Shown here: positions 42,490-52,570 of the stretch, piece by piece | How positions within the stretch are numbered: the stretch's first letter is position 1 | How the letters are laid out: the number at the start of each line of letters is the position of its first letter | Source of the DNA: Ruminococcus flavefaciens ATCC 19208 | GTDB taxonomy: Bacteria; Bacillota; Clostridia; Oscillospirales; Ruminococcaceae | Reading direction: 5' to 3' | DNA: 64,000 bases | Assembly (NCBI RefSeq): GCF_000518765.1 | Contig: NZ_KI912489.1 | Span: forward strand, 500,652 to 564,651 | The notes under the pieces: model-generated | Database searches by the model: none | Told to the model about the DNA's origin: nothing | Seen by the model: only the letters and a program-made list of their open reading frames with translations | Made by a program: the position numbers and the translations under genes

Positions 42490-45426
42490 ATGAAAAGGGC
42501 TTTCAGAGCTGCGGCAGCGGCTTTTCTGACCTGTATTTTTATTACGGGAAGCTCTGTAGGCGTGCTTAAAGCGGCTGCGGAGGCTGGCGAGCCGTCAGCA
42601 GCTACTGCTGCGGCAATGGCCGATGACTACTATCATATAGATGAGTCGGACATGAATATGACCACTTTCAGCGAGTATTACGACCTTCATTCAGCTGATA
42701 TCCGTCCCGATGATGAGATATTTATAAAAGGAAGCAGCTTTGTTTCCGTTGAAAACGGGGATTTCTCATCGGGCAGCTATACAGACAGCGACGGTGACAG
42801 CCGAAACGGCGTATTGCTGTGGAACAGCTCGTCAGGCGAAGTGACTTATGAATTTGAAGTTGCCGAGGCAGGGGCATATTCCCTTGAAGTGAGCTACTGC
42901 CCCATGATTTCCGGCAGCTCCTCAATAGAGCTTGAAATGGAGCTTGACGGCGAGATACCGTATGATACGGCTTCGAGGCTTTATCTCGGCAGAGTCTGGG
43001 TGAACGAGAAGGATATATATACCGACAGCCGCGGAAATCAGGTAAGACCCACGCAGGTGCAGACCGAGATGTGGCAGAAATGCTTTTTCGGCGACAGAGA
43101 CGGACTTTTCAGCGAACCGCTGTTTTTCTCGCTTGAAAAGGGAAAGCATACTCTTAAACTCAGCTCAGAACGTGCACAGCTTGCAATTGAGAGCCTTTGC
43201 TTCAGAAATCCCGAAAAACTGCCGTCATACAGTGAGTATAAGGCTTCTGTGGGAGCAAGCGCAGCTCCCGAACAGACAGCTTCCGCAAGCTTTAAGATAG
43301 AGGGAGAAAAGGCTGTATACAAGTCTGATCCGACTCTTTATCCAACATATGACAATACGAGCTACCTTGCATCACCCTCAGATTCCTGCAAGGTGGTATA
43401 CAATACCATAGGCAGCGGCAGCTGGCGCAAGGCGCTTCAGTCGGCAACATGGGACATACCTGCCGACAAGGTAGGCAGCGGCGGCTGGTATAAGATAGGC
43501 ATAAAGGCACGACAGGATCAGATACGCGGTTTCTGTTCGGCAAGGCGCATATATATCGACGGCGAAGTACCGTGCAGCGAGCTTGACAGCGTGAAATTCC
43601 ATTATGATACAGACTGGTCTGTGGTAAGTCCGAAAAGCGGCGGTGATAATGTATATATATGGCTTGAGGGCGGCAAAGACCACACTATCACCCTTGAGAC
43701 TGTGCCAAGCGATATCAGCGAGTATCTGCGCAGACTTGAGGACTATGTATCCGAGCTCAATACCTATTACAGAAAGGTACTGATGATAACGGGTCCTTCT
43801 CCCGATAAGTATACGGACTATTACGTACATGAGAAGATACCCGAATTAGTGGATAAATTCAGGAGCATCTCCGCGGAGCTGAAAGACGTGCAGAAAGGCA
43901 TAGAAAGACTTTCGGATTCAAGCGGCTCTGAGGCTGCTGCACTGGAAAATATGGCGGTAATACTGGATAAATGCGTTGACAAGCCGCTGAAGATACCGTC
44001 TTATCTTTCGCAGATAAAGGACAGCATAACATCACTTTCCGCATGGCTCAGGGATAACCGTGACCAGCCCCTTGAAGTGGACTATATCGAATTCGCAACA
44101 GCTGACCGCGATTTTACAAGCTGTAGGGAAAAGCTTGGCAAGTCACTGAAATTCGGCTTTGATGCCTTTATCGGCTCATTCTTTGAGGACTATACCACTC
44201 TTTCCGATGTTACGGGAGAGGACGCGATAGAAGTTTGGGTATCGCTGGGACGCGATCAGGCTCAGGTGGTCAAGGAAATGACGGAAAATCAGTTTACTCA
44301 GGAAACAGGCATACCTGTCTCGGTAAATCTTGTGACAGGCGGCGTTGTAGAGGCTTCACTCGCAGGAAAAGGTCCTGATGTGGCATTATTCCTCGGGGGA
44401 GAGTTCCCCGTCAACCTTGCCGCAAGAGACTTACTTGTTGATATATCGCAGTTTGACGACTATGAGGACGTAAAGCAGCGTTTCCAGAGAAATGCTATGA
44501 CGCAGTACAGCTTCAACGGCGGCTGCTACGGACTGCCTATAAGTCAGAGCTTCCCCATGATGTTCTACAGGAAAGATGTGCTCACGGAGCTTGGATATAC
44601 TTCGCCTCCCGAGACATGGGAAAAGCTCATAGATATGCTGCCTGCGCTGCAAAGAAATTATATGTCGGTTGGACTTGTTCTTCCGCCGAATAACATATCT
44701 CCTGCAACGGAAACGGGGCATACCTTTGCGATGCTGATGCTGCAAAAGGGCGTTAACTATTATAATGAGGAGCAGACAGCTTCTACGTTCAATTCCATTG
44801 AGGCTGTACAGTCCTTTGAGGAGTGGACGGATTTCTATACAAAATACAGCTTCGAGCAGACCTATGATGCTTTCAGCAGGTTCAGAACAGGCGAGTATCC
44901 CATAGTTATTGCGAATTACACCTTTTTCAATCAGCTTACGGCAGCATCTCCCGAAATAAGCGGGCTTTGGGACTTCTGTCCCGTACCTGCAACCGTAAGG
45001 GCAGACGGAACTGTTTCTCATGCGGCTAATTCCAACGGCGCAGGAGCTGTTATATTCAAAAAGGTAAAGAACAAGGAAAACGCATGGAAATTCATCAAGT
45101 GGTTCACCGATACTGATACACAGGTGCAATATGCATCGCAGATAGAGGGACTTCTCGGTACTATGGGACGTTTTGATACAGCAAACGTTGAGGCACTGGG
45201 ACAGCTCTCATGGTCTGAGGACGAGCTTGCAAGACTCCGCGCACAGCAGCAGGAGCTTGAGGAGATACCGATAATACCTGCGTCCTACGCTGTTACGCGA
45301 AATATTATGAACGCTTTCAGAGAGACTATCAACGAAAAGGCAAATCCCCGTGATACGCTTATATGGTACAACAGGGATATCAACGAGGAAATAACACGAA
45401 AGCGCAAAAATCTGGGTTTAGATTAA
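42490..45426 (+). CDS. Giant solute-binding protein with N-terminal carbohydrate-binding-like domains
   Basis: The 978-residue protein has an Ala-rich signal peptide (MKRAFRAAAAAFLTCIFITG) and no lipobox Cys. Residues about 70-240 and 270-400 look like beta-sandwich domains (SYTDSDGDSRNGVLLWNSS.., YSLEVSYCPM.., KHTLKLSSERAQLAIESLCF). About 405-520 is helical. From about 575 a family 1 binding domain follows (IEVWVSLGRDQAQVVKEMTENQFTQETGIPVSVNL, GLPISQSFPMMFYRKDVL, AAGAVIFKK-like GAGAVIFKKVKNKENAWKF). It is more than twice the usual size. It is the first gene of the locus and the probable receptor for one or both permease pairs. Confidence 0.82.
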   Translation: MKRAFRAAAAAFLTCIFITGSSVGVLKAAAEAGEPSAATAAAMADDYYHIDESDMNMTTFSEYYDLHSADIRPDDEIFIKGSSFVSVENGDFSSGSYTDSDGDSRNGVLLWNSSSGEVTYEFEVAEAGAYSLEVSYCPMISGSSSIELEMELDGEIPYDTASRLYLGRVWVNEKDIYTDSRGNQVRPTQVQTEMWQKCFFGDRDGLFSEPLFFSLEKGKHTLKLSSERAQLAIESLCFRNPEKLPSYSEYKASVGASAAPEQTASASFKIEGEKAVYKSDPTLYPTYDNTSYLASPSDSCKVVYNTIGSGSWRKALQSATWDIPADKVGSGGWYKIGIKARQDQIRGFCSARRIYIDGEVPCSELDSVKFHYDTDWSVVSPKSGGDNVYIWLEGGKDHTITLETVPSDISEYLRRLEDYVSELNTYYRKVLMITGPSPDKYTDYYVHEKIPELVDKFRSISAELKDVQKGIERLSDSSGSEAAALENMAVILDKCVDKPLKIPSYLSQIKDSITSLSAWLRDNRDQPLEVDYIEFATADRDFTSCREKLGKSLKFGFDAFIGSFFEDYTTLSDVTGEDAIEVWVSLGRDQAQVVKEMTENQFTQETGIPVSVNLVTGGVVEASLAGKGPDVALFLGGEFPVNLAARDLLVDISQFDDYEDVKQRFQRNAMTQYSFNGGCYGLPISQSFPMMFYRKDVLTELGYTSPPETWEKLIDMLPALQRNYMSVGLVLPPNNISPATETGHTFAMLMLQKGVNYYNEEQTASTFNSIEAVQSFEEWTDFYTKYSFEQTYDAFSRFRTGEYPIVIANYTFFNQLTAASPEISGLWDFCPVPATVRADGTVSHAANSNGAGAVIFKKVKNKENAWKFIKWFTDTDTQVQYASQIEGLLGTMGRFDTANVEALGQLSWSEDELARLRAQQQELEEIPIIPASYAVTRNIMNAFRETINEKANPRDTLIWYNRDINEEITRKRKNLGLD

Positions 45427-45429
45427 TTT

Positions 45430-45536
45430 GTAGGGAACGCCGCCCTCGGCGTTCCGAAAAAATATGTAGGGACGACCAGTGGTCGTCCGCTGTGAATATC
45501 GTTTGTTTCAAATGGATGCCCGATGGGCGTCCCTAC
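45430..45536. repeat. Cluster of GTAGGG-type palindromic hairpins
   Basis: Three units: GTAGGGAACGCCG..CGGCGTTCC (45430-45455), GTAGGGACGACCA-GTGGTCGTCC (45466-45489) and GGATGCCCGATGGGCGTCCCTAC (45514-45536). Each has fixed GTAGGG or CCCTAC ends and a variable palindrome. They are followed by the direct repeat CTAACGGCTAATGGCTAACGG (45543 onward). Confidence 0.8.
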
Positions 45537-45586
45537 AATGAGCTAACGGCTAATGGCTAACGGCTAAACAGAAGGGAGTGTGAAAA

Positions 45587-46504
45587 ATGGCTGTCGGATC
45601 AAAAAAGCGCGGCAAAGGCGAGCTTTGGCGTGAAATAAAGAAAAATAAGGGCTGCTATGGCATGATAGCTCCGTTTATGGTATTCTTTATCGTATTTACC
45701 ATAATCCCCGTAGTTATGTCCCTTCCTATGGGCTTTACTGATTTCAATATGGTACAGCCGCCGAAATTTGTAGGACTTTCAAATTTCACCACACTCTTCC
45801 TTTCGGACAAGATATTCATGAAGTCCATAAGAGTTACACTGGTTTTCGCACTGCTCACGGGACCTGTAAGCTATGTGCTGTGTTTTTTGCTGGCATGGCT
45901 CATAAACGAGATGCACCCGAAGCTGAAAACAGTTTTCACGCTCATATTCTATGCTCCGTCTATGGCTAATGTCTATACGGTTTGGCAGCTAATATTCAGC
46001 GGGGACATGAACGGCTATGTGAACTCTTTCCTCATAAATCTCGGCATTATCAATTCGCCTGTACAGTGGCTCACGGACGGAAGATACGTCCTCGGAGTAA
46101 CTATAGTTGTACAGCTGTGGATATCTCTCGGAGCAGGCTTCCTTGCGCTCCGCGCAGGCTTTCAGAATATCGACCGCTCCATGTATGAAGCAGGTGCTAT
46201 CGAGGGTATACGCACACGCTGGCAGGAGCTCATATACATAGTCATACCCTCAATGGGACCTCAGCTCATGTTTGCGGCTGTGATGCAGATAGTAAGCTCT
46301 TTCACAGCAGGTACAGTTGCGCAAAATCTTGTAGGCTTCCCGAGTACGGACTACAAGGCTCATACGATAATGACACACGCATTTGATTACGGCTGGCAGC
46401 GTTTTGAAATGGGCTATGCCTCGGCGATATGCATGGTGCTTTTTGTTGCCATGTTTGCCTGCAACAAGCTCATAAACAAAGTGCTGGGCAAGTATATGGA
46501 CTGA
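45587..46504 (+). CDS. ABC importer permease, first pair, MalF type
   Basis: A 305-residue protein with six helices and the EAA loop EAGAIEGIRTRWQELIYIVIPSMGP. GAAGGGAG precedes the ATG, which follows the hairpin cluster. It pairs with the gene at 46517. Confidence 0.87.
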   Translation: MAVGSKKRGKGELWREIKKNKGCYGMIAPFMVFFIVFTIIPVVMSLPMGFTDFNMVQPPKFVGLSNFTTLFLSDKIFMKSIRVTLVFALLTGPVSYVLCFLLAWLINEMHPKLKTVFTLIFYAPSMANVYTVWQLIFSGDMNGYVNSFLINLGIINSPVQWLTDGRYVLGVTIVVQLWISLGAGFLALRAGFQNIDRSMYEAGAIEGIRTRWQELIYIVIPSMGPQLMFAAVMQIVSSFTAGTVAQNLVGFPSTDYKAHTIMTHAFDYGWQRFEMGYASAICMVLFVAMFACNKLINKVLGKYMD

Positions 46505-46516
46505 GGAGGCGAAGCT

Positions 46517-47395
46517 GTGGCACAGGTAAATACTGCGAAGCTTCACGCTTCCAACAGACAGGCAGGCAGGCGTAAATGGGGAAGTGTGGCTATATTCCTG
46601 CTTCTGGCTATACTCGGACTTTTTATGGCTCTGCCTATATATCTTACGATCGTTATGTCCATAAAGCCCATAGAGGAGCTTTTTGTGTTCCCGCCTAAGC
46701 TTTATGCAGCTCGTCCTACCCTTGACAATTTCAGGGATATGTTCAGGGTACTGCATCAGAACCGCGTACCTTTTTCGAGGTACGTGTTTAACAGCGTTTT
46801 TGTTACCGCTGCGGTAACAGTGCTGCAATGCTTTTTCTCGTCTATGGCAGCATTTGTACTGGCAAAGTGCAAATTTCCCGGCGGAAAGATAATAAACGGA
46901 ATAATCGTGGTTGCACTTCTCTACCAGAGCAACGTTATCTACATAATGCAGTATATCGTAATGGCTAAAATGCACATGATAGATACCTATATGGCACTTA
47001 TTTTCCCTGCTATAGCCTCGCCTATGGGACTTTTTCTCATGCGCCAGTCTATAAGTCAGGTGCCCGATTCCATGATAGAAGCGGCAAAGGTGGACGGAGC
47101 AGGACTTTTCCGTATATGCTGGCAGGTGGTAATGCCAAATCAGAAGCCTGCACTTATGACTCTTATCATATTCGCATTTCAGGGAGCATGGAATATCCAG
47201 ACAGGCTCTATAGTGTTTAAAGAAGAATACAAGACCCTGCCGACTGTAGTTGGTCAGGCGGCGGCTTCGGGACTTGCAAGGGCAGGAGTTGCAATGGCAG
47301 CAGCCGTGTTCCTGCTGATACCGCCTATAATTATATTTATGCTTGCGCAGAGACAAGTCATCGAAACTATGGCTCATTCGGGCATTAAGGAGTAA
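46517..47395 (+). CDS. ABC importer permease, first pair, MalG type
   Basis: A 292-residue protein starting at GTG (46517) after GAGGAGGC, with six helices and the EAA loop EAAKVDGAGLFRICWQVVMPN. A 432-residue open frame on the opposite strand over this gene is a shadow and is not annotated. Confidence 0.87.
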   Translation: MAQVNTAKLHASNRQAGRRKWGSVAIFLLLAILGLFMALPIYLTIVMSIKPIEELFVFPPKLYAARPTLDNFRDMFRVLHQNRVPFSRYVFNSVFVTAAVTVLQCFFSSMAAFVLAKCKFPGGKIINGIIVVALLYQSNVIYIMQYIVMAKMHMIDTYMALIFPAIASPMGLFLMRQSISQVPDSMIEAAKVDGAGLFRICWQVVMPNQKPALMTLIIFAFQGAWNIQTGSIVFKEEYKTLPTVVGQAAASGLARAGVAMAAAVFLLIPPIIIFMLAQRQVIETMAHSGIKE

Positions 47396-47446
47396 GCCCT
47401 TAACCTTTAGCCCATAATGATTATAAGATTTGCAGGTGCTGTACTG

Positions 47447-47602
47447 TAGGGGCGAGTTCCGCTCGCCCGCAAATAACAAACAGCAGTATGTAGGGGCGCA
47501 CAGTGTGCGCCCGTATGAAATACATTTGAAAATTGTAGGGACGACCATTGGTCGTCCGAATTATCAAAATACCGCAGCGGACGCCCATTGAGCGTCCCTA
47601 CA
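47447..47602. repeat. Second cluster of GTAGGG-type palindromic hairpins
   Basis: Four units in the gap after the permease pair: GTAGGGGCGAGTTCCGCTCGCC (about 47447-47468), GTAGGGGCGCACAGTGTGCGCC (about 47490-47512), GTAGGGACGACCATTGGTCGTCC (about 47535-47557) and GGACGCCCATTGAGCGTCC ending CCTAC (about 47579-47602). The outer motif is constant and the inner palindrome changes. Confidence 0.8.
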
Positions 47603-47618
47603 GAAGGAAGTGAAGCAA

Positions 47619-49127
47619 ATGAAGTCAAAACTGAAAAGATGTATCACAGCAACAGCTGCATTTGCTGCACTTGCTTCTCTCGGAGCTGTCTCAGCAGCCG
47701 CAGGTGAGCCCTATGACTCATATAACTACGACCGCTGGGGCGAGGCTGTGCCTTCGCAGGCAGGCTTTACCGCGGAGTGTTCCGTATCGGGCTATGACCT
47801 CGGTGTGGGTGCTTTTGACAGCCCAAGTGATATATTCTGCGATCATGAGCATATCTTCTATATCGCTGATACAGGAAATAACCGTATAGTAGCTGTTAAC
47901 TCCGATTTTGAAAGCGTTGTAAAGGTGTACGACAGCTTCACCATGCCCGACGGCTCGGAAACTCCCATGAATAAGCCTATGGGCGTGTATGTTTCGGCTG
48001 AAAATGACCTGATGTATATTGCGGACAGCGACAACGCCCGTGTACTCATTTCTGATAAGGACGGGAATGTGCAGGGAATGATAACGAAGCCGGATTCCGA
48101 GGTATATGACCGAAAAAGGACATTTCTCCCGCAGAGGGTGATCGCTGACAAGGCAGGAAATGTCTACGTAGTTCTCAGCAATATAACCACAGGTGCGGCT
48201 ATGTTCGCTCCTGACGGCAGCTTTATGGGCTTTTACGGAGCTAACCGAGTTGAGCCTACTGCAAAGATAGTCAGCAACTACATAAGAAGCATATTCATGT
48301 CAGATGAGAAAAAGGCAAACAGGAAAAGAACAGTTCCCACAGGTATTACCAGCTTTGATATCGACGGTGACTTTATTTTTACCTGTACCTCTTCGTCTAC
48401 ACAGACTACCGATACCGTTAAGAAGCTCAACGCCGCAGGAAAGAACATTTTCGCTGATCTTGAACTGTCTTTCGGCGACTATAAGCCTGTTTACGATACT
48501 TCCCAGAACAAGGTGCTTTCGCCTGCTATAGTGGATATAGATGTGGCCGAGGACGGCTGTATAAACTGCCTTGATCTTACGACGGGCAGAGTTTTTCAGT
48601 ACGACGAGGACTGTAACCTGCTGTTCATCACAGGTGCTGCTGCAAAGCAGACAGGAGGCTTTGACCATGCAGCGGCTATCGAGTCCCTCGACAATGACCT
48701 CTATGTACTTGACTCCTCAAAGGATACAGTTACTATATTCAGGGAAACTTCATTCGGCAAGGCAGTTCACAAAGCAGCTGCACTTTATAATGCGGGATAT
48801 TACGAGGAAGCTCTTGAGCCGTGGCAGGACGTTCTTAAACGTGACGGTAATTATTACAGAGCTTATGTTGGCATAGCTTCGGCACTTCTCCGCAAGGGCG
48901 ACTACAAGGGTGCGATGAAGTATGCAAAGCTCTCCGATGCAGGAGACATATACAATAAGGCTTTCGAGGGCTACCGCAGAGAGTTCCTGAGAGAGCATTT
49001 CACAGCTATAGCCGCAGGACTTGTTATACTTATAGCAGGATCTGTAACTTACGGCAAATTCAGAAAAAAGCGCAGGGCAAGTACGGCTGCTGACAATATA
49101 TCGGAAAAGGAGGAGAAGCAGGCATGA
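47619..49127 (+). CDS. Secreted NHL-repeat beta-propeller protein with a C-terminal helix
   Basis: The ATG at 47619 is favoured over the GTG at 47610, which lies in the ribosome binding site (AAGGAAG, 47604-47610). The 502-residue product has a signal peptide, then NHL-type repeats (FDSPSDIFCDHEHIFYIADTGNNRIVAVN, NKPMGVYVSAENDLMYIADSDNARVLISD), a TPR-like pair (about 390-450, AALYNAGYYEEALEPWQDVLKRDGNYYRAYVGIASALLRKGDYKGAMKYA) and a C-terminal membrane helix with a basic tail. It is probably an anchored extracytoplasmic scaffold for the transporter. It overlaps the next gene by 4 bases. Confidence 0.8.
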   Translation: MKSKLKRCITATAAFAALASLGAVSAAAGEPYDSYNYDRWGEAVPSQAGFTAECSVSGYDLGVGAFDSPSDIFCDHEHIFYIADTGNNRIVAVNSDFESVVKVYDSFTMPDGSETPMNKPMGVYVSAENDLMYIADSDNARVLISDKDGNVQGMITKPDSEVYDRKRTFLPQRVIADKAGNVYVVLSNITTGAAMFAPDGSFMGFYGANRVEPTAKIVSNYIRSIFMSDEKKANRKRTVPTGITSFDIDGDFIFTCTSSSTQTTDTVKKLNAAGKNIFADLELSFGDYKPVYDTSQNKVLSPAIVDIDVAEDGCINCLDLTTGRVFQYDEDCNLLFITGAAAKQTGGFDHAAAIESLDNDLYVLDSSKDTVTIFRETSFGKAVHKAAALYNAGYYEEALEPWQDVLKRDGNYYRAYVGIASALLRKGDYKGAMKYAKLSDAGDIYNKAFEGYRREFLREHFTAIAAGLVILIAGSVTYGKFRKKRRASTAADNISEKEEKQA

Positions 49128-49753
49128 TGGATCTTACTCAGAAGCAGTGGGTAAAGTATGCAGTAACTCACCCCTTCGAGGGTTTTGAGGATATGCGCTG
49201 GAAAAAGTCAGGCTCAGTGAAGATAGCCATGTGTATCATAGTTCTGCTATTTTTCGGACAGATAGCCTGCGGCAGACTTTACGGCGCACAGTTTTTCATA
49301 AGCAATGACAAGACCTTCAATATTATTCCGTATATCGTGCGGAGCTTCGTGCTCTTCGGTGCATGGGTCATCGGTAACTGGGCGGTGTGTACTCTCCTTG
49401 ACGGCGAGGGCACTCTTAAAAACATATGTATTTACAGTGCCTATGCGCTTATACCGTACGTGGTGCAGCTTTACATAAATGTGGGGCTTTCGCATATACT
49501 CATACGTGACGAATACATTTTCATGCAGCTTGCGGAGATAATAGGCACGGGCTGGACGGTGCTGCTTATGTTTTCGGCTGTGAAGTCGGTGCATCAGTAT
49601 TCACTCGGCAAGACCGTTTTTGCGGTAGTTCTTACAATTGCCGCAATGCTCATAATGCTTTTCCTGCTTGTGCTCTTTATGTCGCTGATACAGCAGGTAT
49701 ACATATTCATATCCACTATCTACACCGAGCTGTCCTATAGGGCAAGAGTCTGA
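49124..49753 (+). CDS. Yip1-family-like membrane protein
   Basis: A 209-residue protein with about five membrane helices and a Yip1-like pattern (HPFEGFEDMRWKKSGSVKIAMCIIVLLFFGQIACG, RSFVLFGAWVIGNWAVCTLLDGEGTLKNICIYSAYALIPY). Its ATG overlaps the stop of the NHL gene. Yip1-like genes often sit in transporter loci of this layout. The role is unknown. Confidence 0.7.
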   Translation: MMDLTQKQWVKYAVTHPFEGFEDMRWKKSGSVKIAMCIIVLLFFGQIACGRLYGAQFFISNDKTFNIIPYIVRSFVLFGAWVIGNWAVCTLLDGEGTLKNICIYSAYALIPYVVQLYINVGLSHILIRDEYIFMQLAEIIGTGWTVLLMFSAVKSVHQYSLGKTVFAVVLTIAAMLIMLFLLVLFMSLIQQVYIFISTIYTELSYRARV

Positions 49754-49765
49754 GGAGGCGGCATT

Positions 49766-52570
49766 ATGGGCAATATAAGAAAGCTTTTGCTGTGCCTTCT
49801 TGCTGTATCCTCTGTAACTATATCAGGCAGGACATTTGCCGCTGATGACAATATGGAACTGTCTGCGGAGACCGCCGAGACGGACAGCGTCGAGGCGGAA
49901 AAGGCTAAACGTTCGGAAACAGTGGAGAAAGCAGAGCTGTCCGCAGAGGACGCCGAGAAGTATCTGGAAAAGATAGGTTCTTCCGACGGCTATGACATAT
50001 ACCGCAAGGATAAGGACTTCGATGATAAGCTGTGGGAGGCAGTCGGCGGAAAGCCCAAAAGCAAAAAGGACTACACAGACGAACAGCAGCTCATTGCGGA
50101 TAAGATAGACGAGCTTAAAAAGCTTGGGGAGCTTGTTGCAATTGACACACAATCAGGCAAGGCAGCAGCTTCGTTCAAAAGCGGCAGCAAATGCGATGAG
50201 GGAAAGCTGTGGGTAAGCGACGCAGGCAGATTTTTCGTTATCACCGATGAAGATGCTGCAAAGGTCGTAAGAGTCAGAAAAATAATCTCTTCCCTTGACA
50301 GCAGATACGCATTCCTTTCAACTGACGGGAAAACGCTGGAGCTTCTGCAAAAAGACCTGAAAAAGCCTGATATCACCCTATCATACAGCGTGAAAGAGGA
50401 CGGCAAAAAGGTCTATAAAGCTGAAAGCGGGGAATTTGCGTGGCTAACTGCTGACGGCAGCCATTTTCTCGGCGTTTTCAGATACGGTGCGGAAAATGAC
50501 AAATTCCGAATGATAGTTGACGACAGAAGTGCCATATTCGGTATTGAAAATAAGGAAACAGGCTATATATGGTGGTCGTCGCCTCTTGAAGCTGCACAGG
50601 ACAAGACTGCCACATCTCTTCTTGCAGATGAACTCAGGTCGTCGAATATGCTGAGGTACGGTGTCCCCCTGAGCCGCTCTGGAAATAATATGCTCAGGTC
50701 TGGCAGCGAGAGCGACTGCAAGTTTGAGGTCAGCGATATCAAAGACGGCATACGTGTGGTCTATAACTACGAAAAGGCAGGCTTTAAGTTCCCTGTGGAG
50801 TATACTCTTGAGGACGACCATTTAAAGGCAAGCGTCAAGGTATCTGAAATAGAGGAGAGCAAAAGCGCCAATATCGCTACGGAAATGACTGTGCTTGGCT
50901 GTTTCGGAGCAGCTTCCGATAAGGAGGAGGGCTATTTTGTTATTCCTGACGGAAGCGGCGCGCTGGTAAGGTTCAACAACAACCGCTCTACCCAGACAAA
51001 TATATATCAACAGAGAGTCTACGGTAACGATGTTACTGCCGTACCTCAGACTAAAGGAGCTGTTACCGAGCAGATATACCTGCCCGTTTACGGCATAGTC
51101 AAGGAGGATAACGCACTGCTTGCAGTTGCGGCTAAAGGCGACTCAAATGCCTATATCACCGCAAATGTGTCAAAGCAGTCCAACAGCAGCTATAATATAT
51201 GCAGATTTACCTTTATTCTCCGCGCAATGGACAGCTTCTATATGTCGGGCAGCAGCAATGAGCGATATACCGTCTTTGAAAAGGGGACCATAAAGTCGGA
51301 CGATATAGAGATGCTGTACTATCCTATCTCGAAGAAAGGTGCGGACTATACTGATGTAGCCGCTCGCTACAGACAGTACCTCATGGAGGAGCAGGGAGTC
51401 ACAAAGAAGTGTACTGCCGACAGCTCTGCCCTGTATCTGGGACTGTACGGCGGTACTATGAAAAAGAAGAATATCCTCGGTATACCCGTTGATATGAAGA
51501 CCTCCGTAACCGATTATGCTCAGTCAGCTGATATTATCGGCAAGCTCAGCGGCGATGGCGTTGAGGATATGGTCATATCCTACAGCAACTGGACCAATGA
51601 CGGCATGAAGAACAAGGTGGACACTGATGCAGACCCGTCGGGAAAGCTGGGCGGCAAAAGCGATTTCAAAAAGCTCACCGACCTTATAGACAAAAACGGA
51701 TACACTCTTTATCCTGTCTCTGACAACAGGGATTTTCTCTCGGGCAACGGATATTACTCCTTTACGGATACAGCTGTGAGGGTCTCGGGAGCGTATTCCC
51801 AGATAGTCAGCTACGACAGGGCTTACGGCATACCTGACGGCTTCAGGAAGAATATGTCATTGCTTTCACCCGGCTATTTCAGCAAGGTTTTCGGCGATAT
51901 GGCTGAAAGCTACTCAAAGGCTGACCTTGACGGAGTATCTCTTGCAAGTCTCACGACTTCGCTTTACGGTGACTACGGCAAGAAGAACATCTCACGCGCC
52001 AAAGCCGAAAAAATGCTTACGGACAGCTATAAAAAGATAGACGATAAACTCAGCGGCGGCATACTTGCAGACGGTGCAAATGCTTATGCGCTGCCCTATG
52101 TCAGCTGTATAACCGATGTTCCCGACAGCTCGAGCAGATTTGATATGTTCGATGAGGATATACCCTTCTATCAGCTGGTGCTCCACGGACTTATACCCTA
52201 TTCCACAAAAGCCGTGAACGGCGACCCTGATCCCGAAAAGCTCATGCTCAGGGCGGTTGCTGCGGGAAGTGATCTCAGTTTTGATATGATATACGAGGAG
52301 GCAAGTCTCCTTAAAGATACCGAGTATGACTGGCTTTATTACGCAGATCACAGATACTGGACGGATACTGCCGCAAAGTATTACAGCCTTATAGAGCCTG
52401 TGCTGAGAAAGGTATCGGACAGCTTCATCGAGGATTACAGCGTTGACGGAGATATAATAACAAGTAAATACGAAAACGGCACAGTCATAAAGGTGGATAT
52501 GAAAAATCGCACTATCGACTGCGGAGCCATGCATATAGAGCTTTCAGAGGAAGGGGGGGACAGTTACTGA
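49766..52570 (+). CDS. Large secreted DUF5696-like protein
   Basis: The 934-residue protein has a signal peptide (MGNIRKLLLCLLAVSSVTISG), a charged N-terminal region, then beta-rich sequence (GIENKETGYIWWSSPL.., NMLRYGVPLSRSGNNMLRSG.., FVIPDGSGALVRFNNNR..) and a C-terminal part like a TIM barrel (YLGLYGGTMKKKNILGIPVDMKTSVTDYAQSADIIG.., DGVEDMVISYSNW.., LADGANAYALPY). The order resembles proteins annotated DUF5696. The function is unknown; glycan binding or cutting is possible but no catalytic pair is clear. It overlaps the next permease by one base. Confidence 0.7.
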   Translation: MGNIRKLLLCLLAVSSVTISGRTFAADDNMELSAETAETDSVEAEKAKRSETVEKAELSAEDAEKYLEKIGSSDGYDIYRKDKDFDDKLWEAVGGKPKSKKDYTDEQQLIADKIDELKKLGELVAIDTQSGKAAASFKSGSKCDEGKLWVSDAGRFFVITDEDAAKVVRVRKIISSLDSRYAFLSTDGKTLELLQKDLKKPDITLSYSVKEDGKKVYKAESGEFAWLTADGSHFLGVFRYGAENDKFRMIVDDRSAIFGIENKETGYIWWSSPLEAAQDKTATSLLADELRSSNMLRYGVPLSRSGNNMLRSGSESDCKFEVSDIKDGIRVVYNYEKAGFKFPVEYTLEDDHLKASVKVSEIEESKSANIATEMTVLGCFGAASDKEEGYFVIPDGSGALVRFNNNRSTQTNIYQQRVYGNDVTAVPQTKGAVTEQIYLPVYGIVKEDNALLAVAAKGDSNAYITANVSKQSNSSYNICRFTFILRAMDSFYMSGSSNERYTVFEKGTIKSDDIEMLYYPISKKGADYTDVAARYRQYLMEEQGVTKKCTADSSALYLGLYGGTMKKKNILGIPVDMKTSVTDYAQSADIIGKLSGDGVEDMVISYSNWTNDGMKNKVDTDADPSGKLGGKSDFKKLTDLIDKNGYTLYPVSDNRDFLSGNGYYSFTDTAVRVSGAYSQIVSYDRAYGIPDGFRKNMSLLSPGYFSKVFGDMAESYSKADLDGVSLASLTTSLYGDYGKKNISRAKAEKMLTDSYKKIDDKLSGGILADGANAYALPYVSCITDVPDSSSRFDMFDEDIPFYQLVLHGLIPYSTKAVNGDPDPEKLMLRAVAAGSDLSFDMIYEEASLLKDTEYDWLYYADHRYWTDTAAKYYSLIEPVLRKVSDSFIEDYSVDGDIITSKYENGTVIKVDMKNRTIDCGAMHIELSEEGGDSY

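Noticed and set aside
46250..47548. A 432-codon open frame on the minus strand
   Set aside because: It lies over a well-supported permease gene, has a His/Tyr/Cys-rich composition typical of an antisense frame, and has no start signals.
45430..47602. The palindromic units as a CRISPR array
   Set aside because: Spacing is irregular, the constant part is only about six bases, the variable part is palindromic, and no cas gene is present.
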